35,626 bases of DNA from Ktedonobacteria bacterium (GCA_027307065.1 DAHUXT010000005.1:1-35626), one strand, 5' to 3'; counted from the stretch's first letter, positions 7,697-16,869 are shown. Program-made: numbers and translations. Notes: generated from the letters alone by a model not told the origin.

Positions 7697-7723
7697 TGTG
7701 AAGCGATTGGTTGGGAGCGATGC

Positions 7724-9187
7724 CTAGAGAATATAGCGGCTCAGGTCCTCGTCTTTGAGCAGTTCGCCCAGGCGCTCATCCACGAAGGCCGCATCCACGG
7801 TGATGGTCTGGCCAGAAAGTGACGGCGCATCGAACGAGACATCCTCCAGCACACGCTCGCTGATGGTATGCAGACGTCGCGCGCCAATATTTTCGATGCG
7901 CTCATTCATGGAATAGGCGCAGCGCGCGATCTCCTCCAGGCCGTCCGGCGTAAACTCCACGTTCACGCCCTCCACACCTAGCAGCGCCGTATACTGGCGC
8001 ACCAGCGAGTTTTCTGGCTGGGTGAGGATGCGCACATAGTCGTCCTGGGTGAGCGCGGCAAGCTCCACACGCAACGGCAGGCGCCCCTGCAGCTCAGGAA
8101 TCAGGTCAGATGGCTTCGAGTTGTGGAATGCGCCCGCTGTAATCCAAAGGACGTGATCCGTCTTGACGGGACCAAAGCGTGTCATGACCGTCGAGCCTTC
8201 GATGATAGGTAGCAAGTCGCGCTGTACGCCTTCGCCCGAGACGTCTGGCCCTGACTCTGACCGCCCTCCGGCGATCTTGTCGATCTCGTCGAGGAAGACC
8301 ACGCCCGATTGCTCGACGCGTTGCGTTCCCTGCTCGATCACCTCATCCAGGTCGATCAGCTTATTGGCTTCCTCCTGTGTCAACAGCCGTCGCGCATCTT
8401 TGACCGACACCTGGCGCGAGCGGCGGCGGCTGCTTGGCATCGCATTGAGCAGCTCCTGGAAGTCGCCGCCAACTTCATCGCCCGCGAACCCAGCCATGAA
8501 CTCGAACACCGACGGGATGGCTTCGTCCGGCTCCAACTCGATCTCGATCATTTGCTCGTCGAGCTCGTTGCGTGCCAGTCGCTCGGCAACGGATTTACGT
8601 GTCGGGCGGCGGCGGCGGGCGGGCGCGGCACTCGGCGATGCGCTGTTGCTGCTTCCGCTACCACTGCCGCTGCCGGAGGAAGCGGGCGCGGTGGTCATGG
8701 TGGCAGCGCCTTTTGCGGCCCCGCGTGAGGAGGCAGACGCTACCGCCACTTCGTCAGTCACGTCGTCCGCTGCCTTGGCCGTCAGAATATCGAGAATGCG
8801 TTTCTCGGCCACTTGGGCGGCACGCTCGCGCACCTGCGAGACCCGCTCCTCATGCACCATGCCGATGGCGGTTTCCATCAGGTCCCGGATAATCGACTCG
8901 ACATCGCGGCCGACGTATCCCACCTGGGTAAACTTCGTCGCCTCCACCTTGATGAAGGGCGCATCGGCCATTTTTGCCAACCGCCGCGCAATCTCCGTCT
9001 TGCCAACGCCAGTCGGCCCAATCATCAATATATTCTTAGGAGTGATTTCTGATTGCAGATCCGCAGGCAACGCGAGTCGGCGATAGCGATTGCGCAGCGC
9101 GATGGCTACCGAACGCTTCGCCGCATTTTGTCCCACTATGTAGCGGTCCAACTCCCGAACGATCTGCTGGGGAGTCAGGTCTTTCAT
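7724..9187 (-). CDS. hslU: ATP-dependent protease ATPase subunit HslU
   Basis: The protein has 487 residues. It is the AAA+ unfoldase that feeds proteins into HslV in the cytosol. Seen: VRELDRYIVGQNAAKRSVAIA at the start, Walker A GPTGVGKT (57-64), the GYVGR pore loop (90-94), Walker B VVFLDEID (296-303), and the C-terminal tail LSRYIL that in this family inserts into HslV. The intermediate (I) domain carries an unusual low-complexity linker at about 160-200 (Ser/Gly repeats, then Pro/Ala and RRRRPTRKS). This makes the protein about 40 residues longer than typical HslU. ATG at 9185-9187 is preceded by AGGAG 7 nt upstream. It follows hslV by 93 nt. Confidence 0.95.
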   Translation of the reverse strand: MKDLTPQQIVRELDRYIVGQNAAKRSVAIALRNRYRRLALPADLQSEITPKNILMIGPTGVGKTEIARRLAKMADAPFIKVEATKFTQVGYVGRDVESIIRDLMETAIGMVHEERVSQVRERAAQVAEKRILDILTAKAADDVTDEVAVASASSRGAAKGAATMTTAPASSGSGSGSGSSNSASPSAAPARRRRPTRKSVAERLARNELDEQMIEIELEPDEAIPSVFEFMAGFAGDEVGGDFQELLNAMPSSRRRSRQVSVKDARRLLTQEEANKLIDLDEVIEQGTQRVEQSGVVFLDEIDKIAGGRSESGPDVSGEGVQRDLLPIIEGSTVMTRFGPVKTDHVLWITAGAFHNSKPSDLIPELQGRLPLRVELAALTQDDYVRILTQPENSLVRQYTALLGVEGVNVEFTPDGLEEIARCAYSMNERIENIGARRLHTISERVLEDVSFDAPSLSGQTITVDAAFVDERLGELLKDEDLSRYIL

Positions 9188-9280
9188 GTCTACTCTCCTG
9201 CCTACGAGTGACCTCACGCGGGCGAGAACGGCGTCCTGTTTGCTGAAGGCACCACCGCCGCGCGAGCAAAATCCCGGTGT

Positions 9281-9910
9281 TTAGACTGCCGGGGCCATCG
9301 CACTCTTCTTTACTTTCTTCGCGCCATTCTCAGCTGTCGCCATTTCCTCCTCATCGAGGGTAAAGAAAAGAATGTGATCATTGGTATAAATACACATTGA
9401 GGCGGCAATCGCCATTGCCGAGCGGGCAATGTCTTCGGCGCTCATCTCGGTGTGCTGGAGCAATGCGCGCGCGGCCGCCTGCGCATAGACGCCGCCGGAA
9501 CCGATCGCCGCGACGCCCTCATCGGGTTCGATCACGTCGCCGTCACCCGTCAATACCAGCAGTTCGTCGCGGCTAGCCACCAGCAGCATTGCCTCCAGCC
9601 GCCGCAGAAACTTGTCTTTGCGCCACTCTTTGGTGAGCTCGACCGCTGCCCGGCGCAGGTTACCCTGATAGCGATCGAGCATCGCCTCGAACTTGTCGAA
9701 GAGGCTGAGCGCATCGGCGGTGGAACCCGCGAATCCCGCCAGCACATGGCCACTGGCCAGTTTGCGGATCTTGCGCGCGGTATGCTTCATCACGACATCG
9801 CCGACCGTGACCTGTCCGTCGCCAGCCATCGCGACATCTGTGCCGCGCCGCACCGCCAGAATAGTGGTGGCGTGCATCTCACCTGTTACGCGCTGTGTCA
9901 TCGTATTCAT
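9281..9910 (-). CDS. hslV: ATP-dependent protease peptidase subunit HslV
   Basis: The protein has 209 residues. It is the threonine peptidase of the HslVU complex. [11 protein letters not shown] places the mature N-terminal catalytic Thr at residue 15, so a 14-residue propeptide should be removed. [31 protein letters not shown] and [19 protein letters not shown] are family motifs. The last ~22 residues (Ala/Lys-rich) extend beyond the usual end. The Shine-Dalgarno is weak; ATG 9901 is an alternative start. The order topA-hslV-hslU resembles the Bacillus topA-(trmFO-xerC)-clpQ-clpY region with the middle genes missing (recalled comparison). Confidence 0.95.
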   Translation of the reverse strand: MNTMTQRVTGEMHATTILAVRRGTDVAMAGDGQVTVGDVVMKHTARKIRKLASGHVLAGFAGSTADALSLFDKFEAMLDRYQGNLRRAAVELTKEWRKDKFLRRLEAMLLVASRDELLVLTGDGDVIEPDEGVAAIGSGGVYAQAAARALLQHTEMSAEDIARSAMAIAASMCIYTNDHILFFTLDEEEMATAENGAKKVKKSAMAPAV

Positions 9911-10114
9911 CGTTTCTTATGTGGCTCGCCTTGGTGTATTTTTCGTCCCGTACGCCTACGCAATACACTCTCTCATAATAGTACGTCGAAATCATCATTT
10001 TGTACGCACGACATCGCGGCGGCAATGTGTGCCGCGTGTCACATGTCGGTGCGCGCCGTGGAAAATCCAGGCCCTCTATCGTATGCCAATATCCGCGAGA
10101 ATGCAAATGCACCC

Positions 10115-12481
10115 TTATGAGGCGGCGGGCTGCCGGGTGGCACGACTGGCACGGCTGGTGGTTGCAGCTTTGCGCGTGATCGTCGTCTTTCTCGTCGTCT
10201 TGCTCGCAGTCGTAGACTTGCGGGCCGATGTCGATGTACGAGCGGTTGCCGTAGACTTGCGGCCTGTGGTTGTCGTAAGGGCCGCTCGTCGCGGACGCTC
10301 AGGTGCGGGCGCGCGATGGCCAACAACCTCCGGTGTGCCCTCCTGGGCGCCAGCGACCAGTGCGCCACATGTTCCGCAGTGCGCCTCGGTCTTGCCGTTG
10401 GCCAGCGTCAGCAGTCCGCCACATTCGGGACACGGCGTCGTCAGCGGGCGATCCCACACGACGAAATCGCATGCGGGGAAGTTGGCGCAGCCGTAAAACA
10501 CCTTGCCGGTGCGTTTGCCGCGCCGCTCGACGATTTCGCCGCCATCCTTCGGGCAGATCGCGCCTGTTTTCGCCACCAACGGCTTCTTGAAGTCGCACTC
10601 TGGATAGCCGGAGCACGAGATGAAGCGGCCAAATCGCCCGTTGCGAATGAGCAAGGGCTTGCCACACTGTGGGCACGCCTCGTTTGCCTCTTCGACAGGC
10701 TTCTGCACGCGATCCATTTCAGACTCCGCCCGTTCGAGCTGGCCACGCAGCGCGGCATAGAAGTCCTTGAGGAACTCTGTCCAGCCCTGTTTGCCCTCCT
10801 CGACGCCATCCAGGCGGCGCTCCATTTCGGCGGTGAAGTTAGTGTCTACGATCTCCGGGAAGTGCTTGAGTAGCAGCTCGTTCACCGTCTCGCCGAGCCA
10901 GGTTGGCACAAAGCGGCGCTCCTGCTGCTCCACGTATCCGCGATCTTGAATAGTGCTGACGATGCTGACGAACGTGCTCGGGCGGCCGATGCCGCGCTCT
11001 TCGAGGTCTTTGATCAGGCTGGCCTCGGTGAAACGAGCGGGCGGTTGCGTAAAATGTTGCTCTGGCGCAATCTTGTGCAGGTCAAGCGCGTCGCCCTCGC
11101 GCAGCGCGGGCAGCGTCGTGCCATCTTGCTCGCGTGGCCAGACGGCATAAAAGCCCGCGAACTTGAGCGTGGAGCCATTGGTGCGGAAGCGGAAGCTTGC
11201 CGCCGCGATATCCACTCGCAGCGTATCGAAGACCGCGGGCGCCATGAATGCCGCGACGAACCGCCGCCAGATCAGGTCGTAGAGCTTGAATTGCTCGGGT
11301 GTCAGAAATGGCTTGACGCGCTCCGGGGTGAGCGTGACGTCGGTTGGGCGAATCGCTTCGTGGGCGTCTTGGACGTTGGCGTTGGCTTTTGCCTTGCTCG
11401 TGCGCCCCGCGCCAATGAATGGCTGGCCAAACGTCCCACCGATGTACTGCCGAACCGCTGCCTGCGCCTCCTCTGAGATGCGCGTTGAGTCGGTACGCAT
11501 GTAGGTGATGAGACCCTGGTGTCCGGAGTCGCCAAGCTCGATGCCCTCGTAGAGACCCTGGGCGATGCTCATCGTCCTCTTCGGCTTGATCCGCAGCCGT
11601 ACCGAGGCATCCTGTTGGAGTGTGCTGGTGGTGTATGGCAGGAAAGGTTGGCGGCGCATGTCGCGTTGGCGAACGCCTACCACCGAGTACGACGCGCCCT
11701 CCAGTTCGCGCAGAATCGCCTCGGCTTGCTCGCCCGACTCGATGCGAATGCGGCCGGCTGGCCTACTTTGGCCGTTCTGGCCGTTCTGGTTGCCCTGTCC
11801 GTTCTCATCGGTCTCGGCGTCGCTCTCGGTCACCTCTTTGGACCCCTGGCGGCCGATCAGCATGGCGGTGAAGGTATCTGTTTCTTTGACCTTGCTGAGC
11901 GTCGCGGCAATCGTCCAGTATTCTTCGGGGACGAACGCGCGAATCTCCGCCTCGCGGTCGCAAATGATGCGCAGGGCCGCCGACTGCACGCGCCCAGCGC
12001 TGGTGCCCGATTGCACCCGCCGCCAGAGCAGCGGGCTGATCTTGTATCCCACCAGACGGTCGAGCACGCGGCGCGCCTGTTGGGCGTTGAATAGGTCGTC
12101 GTCGATCTCGCGGGTGTGCGCGATCGCATCCTGCACGGCGCGGCGCGTGATCTCATTGAAGACGGCGCGGCGCGGCTTGCGCAGACCGAGCATCTCTTTG
12201 AGCGACCACGCGATGAATTCGCCCTCGCGGTCGGGGTCGGGCGCGAGATAGACTGCGTCCGCCGAGCGGCTGGCGCGCTTGAGTTCCGCCAGGAGCTTTT
12301 CTTTCTTCTCGATGACGACGTAGTTCGGCTTGAAGTCGCGCCGGGTATCCACGCCCAGCCCCTTACGCGGCAGATCGATGATATGCCCCATCGAGGCGCG
12401 TACCTCGAAATCGTCGCCGAGGAATTTCTCTATCGTCTTTGCCTTGGCGGGTGACTCTACGATCACCAGATTCTTCGCCAT
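10115..12481 (-). CDS. topA: DNA topoisomerase I (type IA)
   Basis: The protein has 788 residues. It relaxes negatively supercoiled DNA. The N-terminal Toprim domain (KNLVIVESPAKAKTIEKFL; APDPDREGEFIAW with acidic metal ligands) is followed by the active-site segment GLITYMRTDSTR, with the nucleophilic Tyr near residue 327. Three C-terminal zinc-finger modules follow: CPQCGKPL...CSGYPECDF, CPKDGGEI...CANFPACDF and CPECGGLL...CGTCG. A ~50-residue Thr/Ser/Arg/Lys/Ala-rich tail follows, likely binding DNA or RNA nonspecifically. A hydrophilic Asn/Gly/Gln insert sits at about 220-245. ATG at 12479-12481 is chosen for GGTGGA about 7 nt upstream; an ATG at 12502 is in frame. Confidence 0.96.
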   Translation of the reverse strand: MAKNLVIVESPAKAKTIEKFLGDDFEVRASMGHIIDLPRKGLGVDTRRDFKPNYVVIEKKEKLLAELKRASRSADAVYLAPDPDREGEFIAWSLKEMLGLRKPRRAVFNEITRRAVQDAIAHTREIDDDLFNAQQARRVLDRLVGYKISPLLWRRVQSGTSAGRVQSAALRIICDREAEIRAFVPEEYWTIAATLSKVKETDTFTAMLIGRQGSKEVTESDAETDENGQGNQNGQNGQSRPAGRIRIESGEQAEAILRELEGASYSVVGVRQRDMRRQPFLPYTTSTLQQDASVRLRIKPKRTMSIAQGLYEGIELGDSGHQGLITYMRTDSTRISEEAQAAVRQYIGGTFGQPFIGAGRTSKAKANANVQDAHEAIRPTDVTLTPERVKPFLTPEQFKLYDLIWRRFVAAFMAPAVFDTLRVDIAAASFRFRTNGSTLKFAGFYAVWPREQDGTTLPALREGDALDLHKIAPEQHFTQPPARFTEASLIKDLEERGIGRPSTFVSIVSTIQDRGYVEQQERRFVPTWLGETVNELLLKHFPEIVDTNFTAEMERRLDGVEEGKQGWTEFLKDFYAALRGQLERAESEMDRVQKPVEEANEACPQCGKPLLIRNGRFGRFISCSGYPECDFKKPLVAKTGAICPKDGGEIVERRGKRTGKVFYGCANFPACDFVVWDRPLTTPCPECGGLLTLANGKTEAHCGTCGALVAGAQEGTPEVVGHRAPAPERPRRAALTTTTGRKSTATARTSTSARKSTTASKTTRKTTITRKAATTSRASRATRQPAAS

Positions 12482-12502
12482 GCTGAGTTCCACCTTTGCC
12501 AT

Positions 12503-13030
12503 GCTATCTCATCGTCGAAACGATGTGCCCTGACCCATCTATCGTTCTGTCTGTGCGTAAAACGATCAATATTCCAGCGTTACGAAATTCCTGCGTTACG
12601 AACGAAACCCATTCCGGAAGCAGCGCGCCCACCGGCGCGACACCCACTGCCGCATCATCCCGAATGTTCTCATCTGCCATTCTCTACGACGAGTGGCTAC
12701 ACGGAGAGGCAAGACGCTCGTATGGCATCCAATTGACGCACACGAACGCGACTATCCGCAAGACCCTGCACGCGAGACGGACCGAAGACCGTGGAATGTC
12801 GAAGAGACGTACAGATGTAGGGAATACGGGGTAGAAGGGTCAGAAGTCAAGAGTACCGTCACAATGTCTCGAAAACTGGAACACAGGATATCGCGGCATG
12901 GGCGCGCCATGCCAGGCGAAATGAAGAACACATGTACAACAAATCAGTATATCACAACGATAGCATCAGGCGCGAAGAATGACAGGTGAGGGCGATCAAT
13001 AGCGTGGAAATTAGAAAAAATTTAGTATGA
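12503..13030. other. Long intergenic region between topA and the MFS gene, no gene seen
   Basis: No frame here has recognisable protein motifs or a good ribosome-binding site. Base composition drifts towards AT near 12930-13030, consistent with divergent promoters. Apart from the -10-like element at 12946-12954 I see nothing specific. Confidence 0.5.
12946..12954 (-). promoter_or_regulatory. Extended -10 element, possible topA promoter
   Basis: The minus strand reads TGATATACT, an extended -10 (TGnTATACT). The same nonamer lies upstream of ffh. If used, it would give topA a leader of about 450 nt. No clear -35 is visible. Confidence 0.35.
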
Positions 13031-13032
13031 TA

Positions 13033-13061
13033 TTGATTTTATTGCGAGACCATGTTATAAG
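13033..13061 (+). promoter_or_regulatory. Promoter of the MFS transporter gene
   Basis: TTGATT (13033-13038), a 17-nt spacer and TATAAG (13056-13061) lie in an AT-rich island, with a predicted start near 13068, about 75 nt before the ATG. Confidence 0.5.
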
Positions 13062-13097
13062 ATTGCGGGAATAGTGTCCCCCAGGGAAGCCATTGAG

Positions 13098-13125
13098 TGC
13101 CACACGCACCAGAGAACGTGTGGCA
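13098..13125. promoter_or_regulatory. Perfect 9-bp inverted repeat in the MFS leader
   Basis: TGCCACACG (13098-13106) and CGTGTGGCA (13117-13125) are perfectly complementary with a 10-nt spacer. They lie between the promoter and the ribosome-binding site (AGAGAGGG). The site could be an operator for a repressor of the exporter or an RNA hairpin controlling its translation. Confidence 0.5.
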
Positions 13126-13141
13126 GAGAGGGTTGGTCATC

Positions 13142-14464
13142 ATGTCGCTTTCGACAGATACTCCAGATAGCCAATCGCTGACGGAGTCGCCGTCAGCCTC
13201 CAACCGGCCTCGTCGCGGCTTGCGCGCTGGTCCACTGCGCCTGCGCGATTTCCGGCTGCTGATCTTCGGGCAGATGGTCTCCACCGTCGGCGACATGTTC
13301 TATGCAGTGGCGCTCCCCTGGTTCGTCCTCGCGAACGGTGGCACTCCTCGCGATCTGGGCATTGTACTGGCCGCGTATGGCATCCCGCGTGCCGCATCGG
13401 TGCTGCTCGGCGGCTCGCTGAGCGACCGCGTGCAGCCGCGTCGCATGATGCTGCTGGCTGACATCGCTCGCGCGCTCCTGGTGGGTGGGCTGGCGGTCAT
13501 CACGCTCTTCGATATCCATACCCTGTGGGTACTTTGTGTGATCGCCGCGCCACTCGGCGCATTCGAGGGGATCTTTCTTCCCGCCTCCATGGCAATGCTT
13601 CCTAGCATCCTCTCAGATGATGACCTTCAGGCGGGCAATGCCATCAACATGGCGACCGCCCAGTTTTCCGTGCTAGTGGGGCCGGGTGTTGGCGGCGTCA
13701 TCGTTGCGTCGGTGCGGTCGGGTGTGGCGTTTATGGTGGACGCGATCACCTTCCTCGTGTCGGCAGCGTCATTGGCGGCGATGCGCGGCACGCGAGCGGC
13801 GCACCACGCCGTCGTGGAAAATCCAATGGTGGACTCGCTCGCGCCTGATGAACCGGGGATTGCCGCCGAAACAGCAGAGCCGAAGACATTCTGGGCGCTG
13901 CTGCGCCAGTCGCGCCTGCTCCAGACAGGGCTCGCCGTCTCCATTGTTGGGAACCTGGCGTTCGGTGCGTTGACTGAGGTGGCGCTGCCTGATCTCGCCC
14001 ATGGTCCGCTGCACGCTGGGGCAACGGGCTTTGGGATCATGGTCTCCGCCTTTGGCGCGGGATCGCTCGTCGGCAGTCTGCTCGGCGCGACGATGGGCAA
14101 ACTGCCGCGCCGCGGACTGATTGCGCTCCTCTTGGGTCTGGTACAGGCACTATTCCTGGCCGTAATACCGTTTACCGGCGGGCTGCCCGGCGCGGCCATT
14201 TCCATAGCAGCGTGGGGAGTCGCCAACGCCGTGAGCAACGTGTTGCTCATCACACTCATTCAACAGCGGTTGCCACGTGCGCTCCTTGGGCGCATCATGG
14301 GCGCGTTCATGTTCGCGAACTTCGGGCTGTATCCGATCTCGGTCGCGGTGGGTGGCGTGGTGGTCGATCGCCTGGGACCTGCGATCATCTTCCCTATTAC
14401 TGGGGGAATGCTCTTCCTGGCGATTCTCTATGGTCTCTTCCAGCCAGAGCTGCGCGACTTGTAG
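13142..14464 (+). CDS. MFS transporter (EntS/MFS_3-like exporter)
   Basis: The protein has 440 residues with roughly twelve hydrophobic helices. RLRDFRLLIFGQMVSTVGDM begins helix 1. GGSLSDRVQPRRMM is the cytoplasmic loop 2-3 motif (GxLxDRxxRR) diagnostic of the superfamily. A central hydrophilic loop (about residues 225-265, VENPMVDSLAPDEPGIAAE) separates the two six-helix halves. It is a proton-driven permease of the inner membrane, probably drug or siderophore export; the substrate is unknown. ATG 13142 is chosen for the purine-rich AGAGAGGG upstream. It has its own likely promoter and inverted-repeat site. It is a paralogue-type match to the truncated MFS gene at the left edge. Confidence 0.88.
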   Translation: MSLSTDTPDSQSLTESPSASNRPRRGLRAGPLRLRDFRLLIFGQMVSTVGDMFYAVALPWFVLANGGTPRDLGIVLAAYGIPRAASVLLGGSLSDRVQPRRMMLLADIARALLVGGLAVITLFDIHTLWVLCVIAAPLGAFEGIFLPASMAMLPSILSDDDLQAGNAINMATAQFSVLVGPGVGGVIVASVRSGVAFMVDAITFLVSAASLAAMRGTRAAHHAVVENPMVDSLAPDEPGIAAETAEPKTFWALLRQSRLLQTGLAVSIVGNLAFGALTEVALPDLAHGPLHAGATGFGIMVSAFGAGSLVGSLLGATMGKLPRRGLIALLLGLVQALFLAVIPFTGGLPGAAISIAAWGVANAVSNVLLITLIQQRLPRALLGRIMGAFMFANFGLYPISVAVGGVVVDRLGPAIIFPITGGMLFLAILYGLFQPELRDL

Positions 14465-14970
14465 GCGTCGGTAGGTCAGTTTTGCTCATCTCACGAGCGC
14501 ATCGAGTGCCCGTAGGCTCGACCTATCGAACTGTGAATCCGCTCACAGCCGTCTTTGCCTCCCGTAACAGCACTCGTAACGATCGCGTCACGCGATTGCC
14601 GTAGACTTGCCTCAGATGCCTCACCTGTTAACTCATTGGTGTCTCGCCGGTGTGGGCATCGATCAGGGGAAACACCGTTATGCGTGTGGCTTTTCGCTGA
14701 GAATCATTGTATGCAGGCGCTTGACGGAACCGGGCATTGCGCGACGTCGCGTGATAGCAGTGACTACACCGTGACTGGACAATGCCCAAAATACTCCCAG
14801 TGTGAACGTGGACAGAACGCGTCGTCGCGTTACGATTGGTCGGCAGGATTTGCCTGCCATCGCCATGCGTCACAACATCTGTCACCACGCGGGAGAAGGT
14901 ATGTCAATGCAGCCTCGGGGGCAAGCGGTGGTGCTTGCTCGCCCATTTCATGGTTAAGGAGCATTGAATC
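14465..14970. other. Intergenic region upstream of the protease gene
   Basis: No convincing gene. Two symmetric sites are visible: a perfect 12-bp palindrome CGCGACGTCGCG at 14740-14751, and GGCAGG-ATTTG-CCTGCC at 14842-14858. Either could bind a regulator. An open frame across this region (14555-15028) has no family features and overlaps the protease start, so it is not annotated. Confidence 0.4.
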
Positions 14971-16686
14971 ATGTTCACCAGGCGACGTGCGGTGCGAGGA
15001 GCCTCTGCCTCCTTGTTGGCCGCGTTGATGACAATGGCGCTTGTGCCATTCGTGGCGATTGCCCCCGTTGCTGGAGCCCATGCGGTCGTACAGAATGCGC
15101 CCACGGATAGCGCCAACAAGCATGGGGTGAATCTGGCAAGTCCTGCTGTGGTGCGAATCGTGTCTGAGGTTGATGGCCAGGTTGTCTGTAAAGGATGCAA
15201 CCAGGGCTCAGACATTACCTTCCCGCTGAACGGTGGCAACTACGCGCTTGCCTTCAGCGGTTCAGGCGCTTTCATCAGCAGTGACGGCTACGTGCTGACC
15301 GCGGACCACATGGTCGACTATGCCAACAACGACCAGATCATCCTCGACTTCTTCAATCAGGCGGTGAACGAGTTCGCGCAGGCCACCGGCACCAGCCAGA
15401 GCGATGCTCAGACGATCTTCTTGCAGCTCGTGAACCAAAACCTGATCAAGATTCCGACGCAGGTGATCTCGCAGAAGGTCTTCCTCTCTACCGCGTACAC
15501 CGGCGCGCTCAATAATCCCGCGCAGGTGACGAGCTACGACATTACGCGCATCGTCGCGAATTCTCCGGTAGACAAGCAGGATGTGGCCATCGTCAAGGTT
15601 GAGGCCCACGATATGCCGTACCTGCAAATGGCTCCGGCTAACAGCGTTCACGTGCAAGATACGATCACTGCCGTCGCCTATCCCGCCGATGCCGATACTG
15701 GCGACTTCACGGCGCTGCTCTCGCCCGCGAGTGGCGGCAATGTCAACACCGCCAATTCGCTCCTCACCGCTTCCGTCAACACGGCGCAGGTGACTGGCCA
15801 GAAGACGTTCTCCGATGGCACACCAGTCTATGAGACGAGCGGCCTCGCCAATCATGGTTCGAGCGGCGGACCAGTCATCGACACGCAGGGTCGGATCATC
15901 GGCGTGGTGGATGCCATCGCCGTATCGAACGGCCAGGAAGATACACGTGTCGTCTACCTCATCCCCAGTGATGTCGCCAGCCAATATGTGCGCCAGTCGG
16001 GCGCGACCTCAGGTGGCGCGTTCATGACCGCATGGACCAAGGCTATCACTGAATATGATGCGACCGGCCCGTGCCACTTTACCAACGCCAAGCGCGATCT
16101 GACCACCCTGAAGAATAGCTATCCCGCGTTTGGGGGCGTTACCACCTACCTTTCCGATGCGCAGACCAAGGCGACCGCCGCCGAATGTCCGGCTCCTGGC
16201 CCGAATGTCGGCCTGATCGCGGGTATCTGCGTTGGTGTGCTGATACTGATCGCGCTCGTCGCGGTGTTGATCTTCGCAGTCGTGCGGCGTGGCAGGAAGC
16301 CGCAGCCAGCGGTTGCCGGTGGTTATGCCGCCGCGCCGAACACGTACGGCCAGCAGCAGGTGCCTCAGATACCTCCGGGCATGTATACCCCGCCAATGTC
16401 TGCCCCAGGCGCGCAGCCATACACGCCGACACCACAGACAGGAACTCCGTATTCGCCGACGCTGCCCGGAGCCGCCGCTCCGTACGCCGCGCCACAACCG
16501 CCGACGCCACAGCCACAGGCATACACGCCACCGCAGCCACAGGCGTTCGGCACTCCCGCTCCGCAACAGCCCGCTTATCCGTCACAGCCAGGGGCGGCAC
16601 CCGCGTCCCGTGTCTGTGCCAACGGTCACCCAGTCAATGACCCGGCCGCGCAGTTCTGTCCGGTATGCGGCGCGCCGGTGCAGTAG
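14971..16686 (+). CDS. Membrane-anchored trypsin-like serine protease with C-terminal zinc ribbon
   Basis: The protein has 571 residues. RRRAVRGA is followed by a hydrophobic signal segment (SLLAALMTMALVPFVAIAPVAGAHA). The protease domain has the triad His113 (VLTADHMVD), Asp204 (DKQDVAIVKV) and Ser298 (GSSGGPVID), as in HtrA/trypsin-like peptidases. A large insert lies between His and Asp (about 130-190), and there is no PDZ domain. A transmembrane helix spans about 413-437, followed by RRGRK. The last ~130 residues are Pro/Gln/Ala/Tyr-rich and end in a zinc ribbon: CANGH (Cys549, His553) and CPVCG (Cys563, Cys566). Predicted topology is protease outside, tail and ribbon in the cytoplasm. 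AAGGAG lies 8 nt before the ATG. Substrate unknown. Confidence 0.87.
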   Translation: MFTRRRAVRGASASLLAALMTMALVPFVAIAPVAGAHAVVQNAPTDSANKHGVNLASPAVVRIVSEVDGQVVCKGCNQGSDITFPLNGGNYALAFSGSGAFISSDGYVLTADHMVDYANNDQIILDFFNQAVNEFAQATGTSQSDAQTIFLQLVNQNLIKIPTQVISQKVFLSTAYTGALNNPAQVTSYDITRIVANSPVDKQDVAIVKVEAHDMPYLQMAPANSVHVQDTITAVAYPADADTGDFTALLSPASGGNVNTANSLLTASVNTAQVTGQKTFSDGTPVYETSGLANHGSSGGPVIDTQGRIIGVVDAIAVSNGQEDTRVVYLIPSDVASQYVRQSGATSGGAFMTAWTKAITEYDATGPCHFTNAKRDLTTLKNSYPAFGGVTTYLSDAQTKATAAECPAPGPNVGLIAGICVGVLILIALVAVLIFAVVRRGRKPQPAVAGGYAAAPNTYGQQQVPQIPPGMYTPPMSAPGAQPYTPTPQTGTPYSPTLPGAAAPYAAPQPPTPQPQAYTPPQPQAFGTPAPQQPAYPSQPGAAPASRVCANGHPVNDPAAQFCPVCGAPVQ

Positions 16687-16727
16687 CTGACATCACCAGA
16701 CAGGCTATCAAGCTCGCCCATTTCACC

Positions 16728-16756
16728 CATCCCTCTCCAGATTCTGGGGAGGGATG
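16728..16756. repeat. GC-rich palindrome after the protease gene
   Basis: CATCCCTCTCCAGA pairs with TCTGGGGAGGGATG around a 1-2 nt loop, about 13 bp with one T-G mismatch. It is related to the palindrome at 3925-3947 (CCCTCTCC...GGGGAGGG core). It lies 42 nt beyond the stop and may serve as a terminator, though no U-tract follows. Confidence 0.5.
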
Positions 16757-16827
16757 ATGCGTTTGCAGACGGAGAATGTCTGGGCGCGGGACAGGCCAAA
16801 AAGCTGGCGGGCGTTGCTTGACGGGCG

Positions 16828-16836
16828 TGGTATACT
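16828..16836 (+). promoter_or_regulatory. Extended -10 promoter of the RSH genes
   Basis: TGGTATACT is an extended -10 (TGnTATACT). No good -35 is seen at 16-18 nt, which is tolerable for extended -10 promoters. Transcription would start near 16843, leaving about 170 nt of leader before the ATG at 17012. Confidence 0.45.
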
Positions 16837-16869
16837 ATGGTGAACACGCAACGTCAAAGGTGACGGAGG

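Noticed and set aside
12496-12989. Two overlapping plus-strand open frames in the topA-MFS gap
   Set aside because: They overlap each other in different frames, lack Shine-Dalgarno sites and resemble no family.
14555-15028. 157-codon plus-strand open frame before the protease gene
   Set aside because: No domain or signal features, no ribosome-binding site, and it overlaps the well-supported protease start; composition looks like noncoding sequence.
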